In this document: positions 25,655 through 34,477 of the stretch, piece by piece
Position numbering within the stretch: the first letter of the stretch is position 1
How the letters are laid out: the number at the start of each line of letters is the position of its first letter
Source of the DNA: Streptomyces sp. CGMCC 4.7035
Lineage (GTDB): Bacteria; Actinomycetota; Actinomycetes; Streptomycetales; Streptomycetaceae
Direction: 5' to 3'
Assembly: GCF_031583065.1 (NCBI RefSeq)
Contig: NZ_CP134053.1
Location: forward strand, 1,550,001 to 1,614,000
Length of the DNA: 64,000 bases
Notes under the pieces: generated by a model
The model's database searches: none
What the model saw: the letters and a program-made list of their open reading frames with translations, nothing else
Told to the model about the DNA's origin: nothing
Position numbers and translations under genes: made by a program

Positions 25655-25870
25655 TCAGCGAACGTCGGGGGATTCCGCGAGGGTGTGTGCGACGAGGGCG
25701 TTGGCGTGCCCGTGACCCAGCCCGTGTTCGGCTTTGAGCCAGTTCACGAGTTCCATGTGCTTGGTCAGAGGGGAGGAGCGGATGAGCTCCTTCCACTCCG
25801 CTATCGGGCGGCCGTACTTCTTCTCGATGGAAGGGAAGTAGCTGGCAGGGCCCTTGACGGTGTCAGCCAT
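25655..25870 (-). CDS. DUF4287 domain small protein
   Basis: 71 aa covering one DUF4287 domain almost entirely (SYFPSIEKKYGRPIAEW, then LVNWLKAEHGLGHGHANALV). The family is cytosolic and uncharacterised; members are often called helix-rich small proteins. Lies downstream of the ECF sigma gene on the same strand with a 147-bp spacer, so may be in its regulon. Start ATG at 25,870 has GACAAGG upstream, weak. Confidence 0.85.
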   Translation of the reverse strand: MADTVKGPASYFPSIEKKYGRPIAEWKELIRSSPLTKHMELVNWLKAEHGLGHGHANALVAHTLAESPDVR

Positions 25871-26017
25871 GTCGGCCTTGTCCTCTCTGTCTGCGCCTGA
25901 TGTTCCCGGTGTTGTCGCTCGTAATGACCGTTGGACGCGAAGGAAGTCATCGGTCGAACCGGAGTGACCTGCGTCACGCTCCGAATGTCGGCCGCCCCCG
26001 TACGAGAGCCGAATCTC

Positions 26018-27022
26018 CTACGCGCTGATGTGCGCGGGCAGGCCGAAGAGCGGGAACAGGCGCTCGGTGTCGCGGAAGACGCTGATGTCCCTGATCCGGT
26101 CCTCGGTGATGTCGACGACCTGAAGCGCCCAGGGCTCGAACCCCGTTCCGTCGGCACTGGGCCGGTACTGGCCGAACGCCGGCGAGCCGTTCGCCACGGT
26201 GGGGATCAGCCGTGATCCGCGGCAGCCGATGGCGGGTCCGGTCAGCCAGGCCTGGATGTCGGAGACGCCTTGCATCCACACGGCGTACGGCGGCAGGGAC
26301 ATGGTGGCGTCCACGTGCAGCAGCATGCTCAACTCCTCCATGTCGAAGCTGGAGAAGGCCGCGGCATACCGCTTCGCCAGTGCCCGCTGGACGGTGCCGG
26401 GCTGCCGTACCGTCGCATGGCCGGTCACTTCGCGGCGGGCGGCCAGCGTGGCACGGGCGCGCTGGAGTGCGCTGTTGACCGAGGCGACGGTGGAACCGTG
26501 CAGGTCTGCGACTTCGCGCGCAGAGAAGCCCATGACTTCCCGCAGCAGCAGAGTCGCGCGTTGCTTGGGCGCCAAGTGCTGTAGCGCGGCGATGAAGGCC
26601 AGGCGCACCGATTCGCTCGCCTGGGCCGCCTCCGCGGGGTCGTCCGGCGTGGAGGCCAGGGCAGCCGGACACGGTTCGATCCACAGCCCGGCGTCCAGTG
26701 GGGCGCCCGGTGAAGTGGCGCCACTGGTCGGGCCGGAGAGATCCATCGGGCGAGCCCGGCGCTTGCCGGCGGCGAGCGCGTCGAGGCAGACGTTGGTGGC
26801 GATGCGGTAGATCCACGACCGCAGCGACGACCGCCCCTCGAACCGGTCGAGGCTGCGCCAGCCCCGGATCATGGTCTCCTGCACGGCGTCTTCCGCTTCG
26901 AAGACCGATCCCAGCATCCGGTAGCAGTACCCGATCAGCTCGGCCCGATGACTCTCGAGCCGGACCGCGGTGGATTCATGCCCATGCCCGTGCCCGACGA
27001 CACCGACTTCAAGATTGTTCAT
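26018..27022 (-). CDS. ECF sigma factor with C-terminal SnoaL-like domain
   Basis: 334 aa. ATG at 27,022 (MNNLEVGVVGHGHGH). Sigma region 2 at RAELIGYCYRMLGSVFEAED (DAVQET follows), region 4 with PKQRATLLLREVMGFSAREV and STVASVNSALQRARATL, then a SnoaL/NTF2-like C-terminal domain (about 210-334: KRYAAAFSSFDMEELSMLLH). This layout is that of the SigJ/sigma-70 'subfamily 5' group, where the extra domain replaces a separate anti-sigma factor. No anti-sigma gene is adjacent, which fits. Divergent from jetA; the ~155-bp spacer could carry its own target promoter. Confidence 0.92.
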   Translation of the reverse strand: MNNLEVGVVGHGHGHESTAVRLESHRAELIGYCYRMLGSVFEAEDAVQETMIRGWRSLDRFEGRSSLRSWIYRIATNVCLDALAAGKRRARPMDLSGPTSGATSPGAPLDAGLWIEPCPAALASTPDDPAEAAQASESVRLAFIAALQHLAPKQRATLLLREVMGFSAREVADLHGSTVASVNSALQRARATLAARREVTGHATVRQPGTVQRALAKRYAAAFSSFDMEELSMLLHVDATMSLPPYAVWMQGVSDIQAWLTGPAIGCRGSRLIPTVANGSPAFGQYRPSADGTGFEPWALQVVDITEDRIRDISVFRDTERLFPLFGLPAHISA

Positions 27023-27177
27023 TCCCGCCCCCCGACGCACCAGAATAACTGCCGTAATTCCCAGGGGCTTGAGAAGTCCTACCGGGCATGTACCTGGCAT
27101 ACGGACCTGGTCGTGCGTACGGACGATTTCCCCCGACTTCCGCCGGACTGTCGGAGGCGGTCCGTACGCTCGTCGGT

Positions 27178-28872
27178 ATGGAGGGGAACGAACCACACGG
27201 CGAGGAGCCCGGCACCGAGGCGTGGCAGCGGCTGAGCGCGTACGCCTACCTCAGTGCATCCGAGCGCCTGGAGTACGTAGCGGTGATGCGGGTGTTCTGC
27301 GGCACGCTGCTCGCGGACCTGTCCGTACCCGACGTTCTCGCCAAGCTGGACCGGGCCGGCGGTCCGGGGGCGGCACTCGGCGTCGAGACGCTCACCGCCC
27401 GGCTCGAACAGCTGGTCCGCTGGGGCAATCTGCTGCGCAGCACGCATACGGTCAGGGCGACGAGCATCGCCGAGTACCAGCGCTCCCGGTCCCGCTACCA
27501 GCTGTCCAAACTGGGGGAGCGCGTGCAGCGGGACGCGGACGAGGTACTGGCCGGGGCGGACGCCGCCCGCGAGGTGAGCAGCGAACTGCTCGCGCTCGTC
27601 GACCGAGGCCTGCGCGAGGTCGCCGCCCTGGCCGGGGCGCCCGGCGGCGCGGACCCGCAGCAGGCACTGGAGCGGATCAGTACGCTCTTCGTGCAGTTCG
27701 CCGAATTCGCCGAGTCCGTGCGCGACTTCTACGCCTACCTGGGTCAGGTCCTGGCGCGCTACGACCTCGATGGAGCCGAGTACCAGGGATTCAAGGAGCT
27801 GCTGCTCGACTACGTGGACGCCATCACCGAGGACGTCTCCTTCCGGGCCCCGCGCATCGCCGCGCACCTGGACACCGTCTGGCCGCACCTGCCCGCGCTG
27901 CTCGCCCGTATCGACGCGCGCACGACGGGCATCGGGGCACTGGCCGACGGACTGCCCGAGACACGGGTGCAGCGCAGCCGCGGGCGGGACCTCGCGGACT
28001 GGGAGGGGCTGCGTGACTGGTTCACCGACACCGGCGGGCACGGCAGCCAGGTGGACCAGCTCCGGGACGCCACCCTGCGTGCCCTCCAGTCGCTGCTCGC
28101 CAACGCCAAGCGGATGCTGCGTTCGGCCTCCGGCGAGATGTCCCGCCGCAGGGACCTGCTGCGGCTCGCGGCCTGGTTCGACGCCGCGGAGCCGGAGGAG
28201 GCCCACGACATCGCGGTCGCCGCCTTCGGGCTCTACGGGGCACGGCACCTGGGCGTGGCACCGGATCCGGACCTGTCCGTGCCGGCGTACGTGAGCTGGT
28301 GGACCGGACCCGTGGTGGACGTGCCGGTGGCGCTCCGCGAGCGCGGCAGCAGGGCTCCGCGCGGACGTGCCGCGGCGGCCGAGAACCACGCCGAGCAGAA
28401 GCGTCGTCTCATGGAGCGGGCGCGGGAGGAGGCGGAGGCCCGGCAGGCGGCGGCCGATGAACTGCGCAGCGCGTCGGGCAGATTCGACCAGGTGAGACTG
28501 AGCGCCCCGGCCATGCGACTACTGCTGGAGCTCCTTACCGCCGCCCTCGGCAACGCCCAGTTGCGCAAGGACGCTGGTGATGCCGGTGACACGGGTGACG
28601 CCGGTAACTCGCGTGACATCCGGGAGGCCGGTGACTTCCTGCTCGACGGCGCGCGAGCGAGCGACGCGGACCTCGGCATCCGCCTGACGGCGTGGCGCAC
28701 CCCTGGCCGGAACACGGTCCTGCGGTCCGTGGACGGCGACCTGACGGCGGACGACCTCACGCTGGCCGTGGAGAGTATGGCTGTCAAGATCATGGCCGTG
28801 GAGAGCGTGACCGTCGAGAGCGTGGCCGTGGACAGCGCGTCCATGCCCACGGTGGGGGAGGCGAGCGCCTGA
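27178..28872 (+). CDS. jetA: Wadjet type II JetA (DUF2397/TIGR02677)
   Basis: 564 aa, first gene of a complete anti-plasmid Wadjet operon. ATG at 27,178 (MEGNEPHGEEP) begins a protein with the TIGR02677 pattern: AYLSASERLEYVAVMRVF at the N-terminus, RYQLSKLGERVQRDADEV, and a C-terminal GALS.. to AMRLLLELL winged-helix-like part. JetA is the kleisin-like subunit bridging the SMC-type JetC. Near the C-terminus are two small in-frame repeat tracts, DAGDTGDAGNSRD and AVESVTVESVAVDS. The stop overlaps the jetB start (TGATG). Confidence 0.93.
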   Translation: MEGNEPHGEEPGTEAWQRLSAYAYLSASERLEYVAVMRVFCGTLLADLSVPDVLAKLDRAGGPGAALGVETLTARLEQLVRWGNLLRSTHTVRATSIAEYQRSRSRYQLSKLGERVQRDADEVLAGADAAREVSSELLALVDRGLREVAALAGAPGGADPQQALERISTLFVQFAEFAESVRDFYAYLGQVLARYDLDGAEYQGFKELLLDYVDAITEDVSFRAPRIAAHLDTVWPHLPALLARIDARTTGIGALADGLPETRVQRSRGRDLADWEGLRDWFTDTGGHGSQVDQLRDATLRALQSLLANAKRMLRSASGEMSRRRDLLRLAAWFDAAEPEEAHDIAVAAFGLYGARHLGVAPDPDLSVPAYVSWWTGPVVDVPVALRERGSRAPRGRAAAAENHAEQKRRLMERAREEAEARQAAADELRSASGRFDQVRLSAPAMRLLLELLTAALGNAQLRKDAGDAGDTGDAGNSRDIREAGDFLLDGARASDADLGIRLTAWRTPGRNTVLRSVDGDLTADDLTLAVESMAVKIMAVESVTVESVAVDSASMPTVGEASA

Positions 28873-30209
28873 TGCCCCTGCCCTCCGCGCACGACGTCGC
28901 ACTCGCGGCCGAGCGCCGCACCGCCGCCCGGCTTCTCCTGGCCCACCCCCTCGTCACCAGCACCGGACCGCACAGCGACACCTTCCCTCTGATCCGGCGC
29001 CACGCCGACTGGCTTGCCCAGCGCTTCCAACAGGTGTTCGGCTATCGGCTGCTGGTGGAGGCGTCGTACGCCCGGCTCTTCAAGGCGGGCCTCGGCCCGG
29101 GCTCGGGCCACCGCCTCGAACGCGCGTCGACCGGGACGCCGTTCACCCCACGGACGTACGCCTATCTGGCCCTCGCCCTGTCGGTCCTCGTCACCGCACC
29201 GGAACAGCTCCTGCTGTCCCAGCTCGTCGCCGACCTGCGGGCCGCGGCCGTCGACGCCGGGATGGAGATCGCCGACACAGGACGGCAGGTCGAGCGCCGG
29301 ACGCTGGCGGCCGCACTGCGGCAACTCGTCGACTGGGGCGTCCTGGTCGAGACCGAGGGCCACGTCTCGGCCGTCGCCGAGGAGCGGTCGGGGGAGGCAC
29401 TGCTGACCGTGGACCGCGAGATCGCGCGAGCCGTCGTCGCCGGCCCGCTCGCACAGAGCCGCGACGGCGCGGACCTCGTACGCAGAGCAGCCGATCCCGG
29501 CTTCGGCGGGCCGCGTACGTACGTCCGCAGGCGCCTCGTCGAAACCCCCGTCGTCCACCTGGACGACCTCACGGACGCCGAGCGCGAATGGCTGCGCACC
29601 CGGCAGCGGCGCGAAGCACAGGCGTTCTCCGAACTGCTCGGCCTGGAGGCCGAGATCCGTGCTGAAGGCATCGCCCTGGTCGACCCGGACGACGAACTCA
29701 CCGACCTGCACCTGCCGGGCACCGGCACGGTCGCGCAGGCCGCACTGCTGCTGGTGGAGCGGCTGGTCGCCCGACTGCGCCCCGAAGACCCCGGCCACCC
29801 GGCGACCGGCGGGCGGCTGGTCATCGGCGTACCCGTTCCGGACGGACTGCTGCCCGAACTGCTGGCCGAACTGATCGAGGAGTACGGCAGGCGGAGCCAC
29901 TGGCAGCGCGGCCACCTGGAGGACCCGGACGGATTCCTCGCCGCCGTACTGGCCCTCCTGGTCCGGATGCGTCTGATGGCGCCCACCGGACCCGTGCGAG
30001 CCGAAGGCCACGGCCTGCCCGATGGATACGAGGAGACGGTGGCGGACGGCCGTTCCGTCACGGATGTCTCGGGGGCGCGCGGAAAGGACCGTACGGGCGG
30101 CGGCTGGATCCTGCTCGCCGCGGCCGCCCGGTACGCGACCACTGTGGCCGTCAAGACCCGTACTGACCAGTCCTCAGCGGACGACATCCCCAAGGAGCCG
30201 CCCCGGTGA
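28872..30209 (+). CDS. jetB: Wadjet type II JetB (DUF2398/TIGR02678)
   Basis: 445 aa. ATG at 28,872 overlaps jetA by one base. TIGR02678-type: AAERRTAARLLLAHPLVTS start, FGYRLLVEASYARLFKAG, then FTPRTYAYLALALSVLV; a DNA-binding winged-helix-like tail follows. JetB is the KITE-type subunit that joins kleisin and SMC heads in MukBEF-like complexes. The C-terminus (DQSSADDIPKEPPR) runs into jetC with a 4-bp GTGA overlap, so the three genes are translated in step. Confidence 0.93.
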   Translation: MPLPSAHDVALAAERRTAARLLLAHPLVTSTGPHSDTFPLIRRHADWLAQRFQQVFGYRLLVEASYARLFKAGLGPGSGHRLERASTGTPFTPRTYAYLALALSVLVTAPEQLLLSQLVADLRAAAVDAGMEIADTGRQVERRTLAAALRQLVDWGVLVETEGHVSAVAEERSGEALLTVDREIARAVVAGPLAQSRDGADLVRRAADPGFGGPRTYVRRRLVETPVVHLDDLTDAEREWLRTRQRREAQAFSELLGLEAEIRAEGIALVDPDDELTDLHLPGTGTVAQAALLLVERLVARLRPEDPGHPATGGRLVIGVPVPDGLLPELLAELIEEYGRRSHWQRGHLEDPDGFLAAVLALLVRMRLMAPTGPVRAEGHGLPDGYEETVADGRSVTDVSGARGKDRTGGGWILLAAAARYATTVAVKTRTDQSSADDIPKEPPR

Positions 30210-33200
30210 ACCGTCCGCCGTCCCCCCACCGCTACCGCCTGCACCGCGCGGGCATCCAGAACGTCTGGCAGTACGACGAGCAGGAGTTCACCTTCGGCGA
30301 CGGCCGGCTGCTCCTGCGTGGCAAGAACGGCGCCGGCAAGTCCAAGGCCCTGGAGATGCTGCTGCCGTATCTCCTCGACGGCGACGCCCGTGCCCTGGAC
30401 GCCACGGGAACCGGGCGCACCACCCTCGCCTGGCTGATGCTCGACGGCTTCGAGCAGACCAACAGGTTGGGCTACCTGTGGGTGGAGTTCGCGCGGACGG
30501 ACGAGGAGGGGAACGACCACCACCTCACCCTCGGGGCGGCCATCCGCGCGTCCCAGTCGACCAAGACGGCGAAGCCCTTCTTCTTCACCACCTCGCTGCG
30601 GGTCGGCGAGGACCTGCACCTGGCCCCCGCCGGCCAGCCCCTCCCCGTCGACCAGCTCAAGTCGCTCGTCGGCCCGGAACACGTCACGGACCGGGCCGTC
30701 GAGCACCGGGCCAGGGTCGCCCGCGACCTGTTCGGTCTCACCGACCCGGCCCGCTACCGCAACCTGCTCCACCTCCTCCACCGCCTGCGCCGCCCCACCA
30801 TCGGCGACCGCATCGACTCCGGCGGTCTGGTCTCCGTCCTGGCCGAGACCCTGCCGGCGCTCGACGACGAGATCGTGGAGAAGGTGGCCCGTAACCTCGA
30901 CGACCTCGACGCCGTACGGGCCGACCTCGGACGCCTCGAGCGGACCGACCAGGCGCTGCGCACCTTCCTCACCGGCTACCGCGGTTATCTGCAGGGGGCG
31001 CTGCGCCGCCGCGCCGATCAGGCGAGCGGCGAACTGGATCAGCTGGCGGAGCGCCGCAGGGCCGCGGGTGACGCGGCGAGGAAGGCGGAGGCACTCCGTG
31101 CGAGTGAGGAGGAACTCGGCGCCCGTATCGAAGCCCTCGAAGGTGAGGCGAGTACGGCCGAGACGGACCTCGCCGCACTGCACGCCAGCGCCGGATACCG
31201 CAGCCTCAAGGAACTCGCGGAGAGACGCGCCACCGTCACTGCCCTGCACAGCGCGGCCGCCGTCGCCTTCAAGTCGCTGCGTCAGACGCACAGCAACCAG
31301 GAGGAGGCAGGGCGGCGGCTCACCGCCGAGGCGCGGCGACTCGGTGAAGAGCTGGTGGAACTGAGCACGGCGCACGGAGAGTTGGTGCGGGAGGGGGAGC
31401 GGTCCGGGCTCGATCCCGTGCATGTGGGGGAGCCGGTCGCTACCCGAGCCGCGCCGGTCGCGGCCGCCTCCACAGCCGAACTGACCTCACCGGACGGTGA
31501 CTTCCACCTCGTACGCCACAGCGAGGTACTGGCCGTCGACACCGAGGCATGCGCGACCGCGTTGCGCGCCTGGGACACCCAACTGGACACCGCCCAACCG
31601 GTGATCAGGAACCGCTCCCGGTCCGTGATCGAACTGGACGCCCTCATCGAGCGGTCGAACGGGGCCCAGCGGGAGGCGCACGAGGCCGACGCCGCCCGCG
31701 AGCGCCTGGAGGAACAGGCGGAACACGCACGCATCCAGGCCGAGCGGCGCCGACAGGAGACAGCGCGCGAGTCGGAGGCGTACGCCGACGCGGCACGGGC
31801 CTGGACCGAGCGGTTGCGGAACCTCACCGGAATGCCCATGGAGGCCGTGGACGCCCTGGTCGCGCACGACCCGGCGGAGGACGGTCCGCTGCCCGCCCAG
31901 GTCCCCGACGAGGTGGCCGACGCGGCTCGGTCGGCCGTCGACCCGTGGCTGGCGGAACTGGGCGAGGAGCGGGATGCCCTCGCCGTAAGGGTCCGCGAGC
32001 TGACAGGCGAACAGGACGGCTTGCGGCGCGAGCGCGAGGATTGGGAACACCGCACCGACCCCGAACCGCCGCCCTCGCCCCACCGCGCGGCTCCCCGAGC
32101 ACCGGGCACCGGAGCACCCTTGTACCGGCTGGTGGACTTCGCCGATGACCTGGTCCCGGAAGCGCGGGCGGGCCTGGAAGCCGCGCTGGAGGCAAGCGGC
32201 CTGCTGGATGCCTGGGTACGCGCGGACGGCACGGTCCTGGACCCGGCCACGCGGGACACGCTCCTGGTTCCGGGAGCGCCGGTGGCCGGGGTGACGCTCG
32301 CCAGAGTGCTACGGCCGGTTGCCGCGCCGGACAGTGGGGTGGCGGTCGAGCAGGTGGACCGCGTGCTCGGGGCGATGGCTCTGGTCGAGGGCCTTTACTC
32401 CGGCTACTCAGACCACTCCGATAACTTCCACAACTCCGACTACTCCGACGTGATGGATGCGGCGCGCGAGGCGGACCCGGTTATGGGCGAACCGGACGAA
32501 CCGCACACCGCGATCGGCACTGACGGCTCCTGGAAGCTCGGCGTCGCCCGGGGCCGCCACACCAAGCGGGCCGCAGAGTACGTCGGCGCGGAGGTGCGGG
32601 CCGAAACCCGCCGCCGGGCGCTGGCGGAACTCGACCGGCGACTGACCGCAGTGGAGGCTGAACTGGCGGAGCGCCGGCACGGCCTGCGCATCCTGACCGA
32701 ACACCGAGACCAGGTCGCCGACACTCTCCGCCGCCCGCCCACGGCACGTCGGCTGACCGATGCCTGGGCTCGTACCACCGAGGCCGAACGCACCGCCGAG
32801 TCCCTGGCGGGGCAGGCGGCGACGGCCGCCCGCGAGGCGGAGCAGGCACGGGCACGCGCGGTCGCCGCCCGGCGGGAGACCGAGGCGACGGCGAGCGCCC
32901 ACGGCCTCCCGGCGGACCCGGCCGCACTGGACACGGTCCGTCTCGCCCTCGACCGCCTCGGCCAGGGCACGGAACGGCTGCGGCGGCGAGTGCGTGCGGT
33001 CATGTCCACAGCCGACGGCCACCGCGCCGGCCGGACGGACTACGAGCGTGCCGAGTCGGCCCGCCGGGAGGCCGAGTCCGACTACGCCGAGCCGCTCGCC
33101 ACCCTGGAGGCCGCCCGCCGGACCGTCCGGGGCCTGGAGGAGGCGCTCGGTGCCACCGAGCAGGAGATCCTGGCCCGCGAAGCCGAGGCGAAGCGCCGCC

Positions 33201-34477
33201 TGGACGCCGTGAGCCGCCAACTCCCGCGCTCCCGCCAGGACATGGCCGACACGCACGACAAGCGCGTACGAGCGGAAGAGGACGAGCGGGTGCGGCGCGA
33301 GGCACTGGCGGCCCAGGAGAGCGCGGCGCTGGACTGCGGCAGGCGGCTGCGTACGGCGCTGTCGCTGCCGGGCGTGCTCAGGGGAGCGGGTCTTGACGCG
33401 GAGGAGGACGAAGGAGCCCTGAAGCCCCCGGACCCGATCCACGCCGACGTACGGGAACGCATCAAGGCGCTACGCCTGCTGGTCGATTCCGTACACAACG
33501 GTCTGGACGCCGAACGCCGCGACGTCTCGGACACCACGCTCCTCAACCGCCACACCGAACTGCGCGACCAGCTCTCCGGAGGCTACGACGCGACGATCGA
33601 GGAACACGACGGCATCAAGCTCTGCCGGCTCGTGGACGATCACGGCCCGCACGACATCGCCCTGGTGGGCGAGCGCATCGCGGCCCAGGCGGACGAGGCA
33701 CGGGACCGCCTGACGGAGCGCGAGCGCGAGGTCTTCCAGCGCTTCCTGACGGGAGAACTGGGCGACCACCTGTCCTCCCAGGTCCTGGCCGCCGGAGCCC
33801 TGGTCGCCGCCCTGAACGCCACCTTGTCCACGGTCCGTACGTCCCACGGCCTGGGCGTGACACTCGACTGGAAGTTGGCCGACGGAGTGGAGGCGGACGT
33901 CAAGGCGGCGGTCGACCTCCTGCGCAGCGCGTCGGGCCTGCGCACCCGTGACCAGTCCGAGCAACTCCGCGACGTCCTCCAGCGCCGCATCGAGGACGCG
34001 CGTCGCGCCGACCCGGCCGCGGGCTACGCGTCCCACCTACGAACCGCGCTCGACTACCGCGACTGGTTCACCTTCACGCCCTGGGTGGTGAACGACGCGA
34101 CACCGGCCGCCCGCCGCAAACTCTCCGGCCGCACGGGCATGAGCCAGGGGGAACAGCGCGTGCTCTCGTATCTGGTCCTGTTCGCGGCAGCGGCCGCGCA
34201 CTTCACGAGCGTTGCGGAGCACGCCCCTTGGGCTCCCCGGTTGATCCTCCTGGACGACGCCTTCGCGAAGGTCGACGAGCCCACGCATGCCCGCCTGGGC
34301 CGCATCCTGGTCGACCTGGACCTCGACTTCGTCCTCACCAGCGAACGCCTGATCGGCAACTGGCCCGACGTACCGTCCCTGCACATCTACGAGTGCCTGC
34401 GCGACCCGCATGTGCGGGGCGTGGCCACGCTCCACTACACGTGGAACGGCCGGCAGCGGAGGCTGGTGTCGGTATGA
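30206..34477 (+). CDS. jetC: Wadjet type II JetC, SMC/MukB-like ATPase (TIGR02680)
   Basis: 1423 aa. GTG start overlapping jetB by 4 bp. N-terminal Walker A RGKNGAGKSKALEM, long coiled coils (about 260-470 and 850-1060) with a central hinge-like region, and a C-terminal half-ATPase with ABC-like signature GMSQGEQRVLSYL and Walker B LILLDDAFAKVD. Architecture of the condensin-like motor that extrudes plasmid DNA and presents it for cutting by JetD. A small Tyr/Ser/Asp-rich insert (SGYSDHSDNFHNSDYSD) lies near residue 735, an in-frame repeat not expected in the family. Confidence 0.95.
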   Translation: MNRPPSPHRYRLHRAGIQNVWQYDEQEFTFGDGRLLLRGKNGAGKSKALEMLLPYLLDGDARALDATGTGRTTLAWLMLDGFEQTNRLGYLWVEFARTDEEGNDHHLTLGAAIRASQSTKTAKPFFFTTSLRVGEDLHLAPAGQPLPVDQLKSLVGPEHVTDRAVEHRARVARDLFGLTDPARYRNLLHLLHRLRRPTIGDRIDSGGLVSVLAETLPALDDEIVEKVARNLDDLDAVRADLGRLERTDQALRTFLTGYRGYLQGALRRRADQASGELDQLAERRRAAGDAARKAEALRASEEELGARIEALEGEASTAETDLAALHASAGYRSLKELAERRATVTALHSAAAVAFKSLRQTHSNQEEAGRRLTAEARRLGEELVELSTAHGELVREGERSGLDPVHVGEPVATRAAPVAAASTAELTSPDGDFHLVRHSEVLAVDTEACATALRAWDTQLDTAQPVIRNRSRSVIELDALIERSNGAQREAHEADAARERLEEQAEHARIQAERRRQETARESEAYADAARAWTERLRNLTGMPMEAVDALVAHDPAEDGPLPAQVPDEVADAARSAVDPWLAELGEERDALAVRVRELTGEQDGLRREREDWEHRTDPEPPPSPHRAAPRAPGTGAPLYRLVDFADDLVPEARAGLEAALEASGLLDAWVRADGTVLDPATRDTLLVPGAPVAGVTLARVLRPVAAPDSGVAVEQVDRVLGAMALVEGLYSGYSDHSDNFHNSDYSDVMDAAREADPVMGEPDEPHTAIGTDGSWKLGVARGRHTKRAAEYVGAEVRAETRRRALAELDRRLTAVEAELAERRHGLRILTEHRDQVADTLRRPPTARRLTDAWARTTEAERTAESLAGQAATAAREAEQARARAVAARRETEATASAHGLPADPAALDTVRLALDRLGQGTERLRRRVRAVMSTADGHRAGRTDYERAESARREAESDYAEPLATLEAARRTVRGLEEALGATEQEILAREAEAKRRLDAVSRQLPRSRQDMADTHDKRVRAEEDERVRREALAAQESAALDCGRRLRTALSLPGVLRGAGLDAEEDEGALKPPDPIHADVRERIKALRLLVDSVHNGLDAERRDVSDTTLLNRHTELRDQLSGGYDATIEEHDGIKLCRLVDDHGPHDIALVGERIAAQADEARDRLTEREREVFQRFLTGELGDHLSSQVLAAGALVAALNATLSTVRTSHGLGVTLDWKLADGVEADVKAAVDLLRSASGLRTRDQSEQLRDVLQRRIEDARRADPAAGYASHLRTALDYRDWFTFTPWVVNDATPAARRKLSGRTGMSQGEQRVLSYLVLFAAAAAHFTSVAEHAPWAPRLILLDDAFAKVDEPTHARLGRILVDLDLDFVLTSERLIGNWPDVPSLHIYECLRDPHVRGVATLHYTWNGRQRRLVSV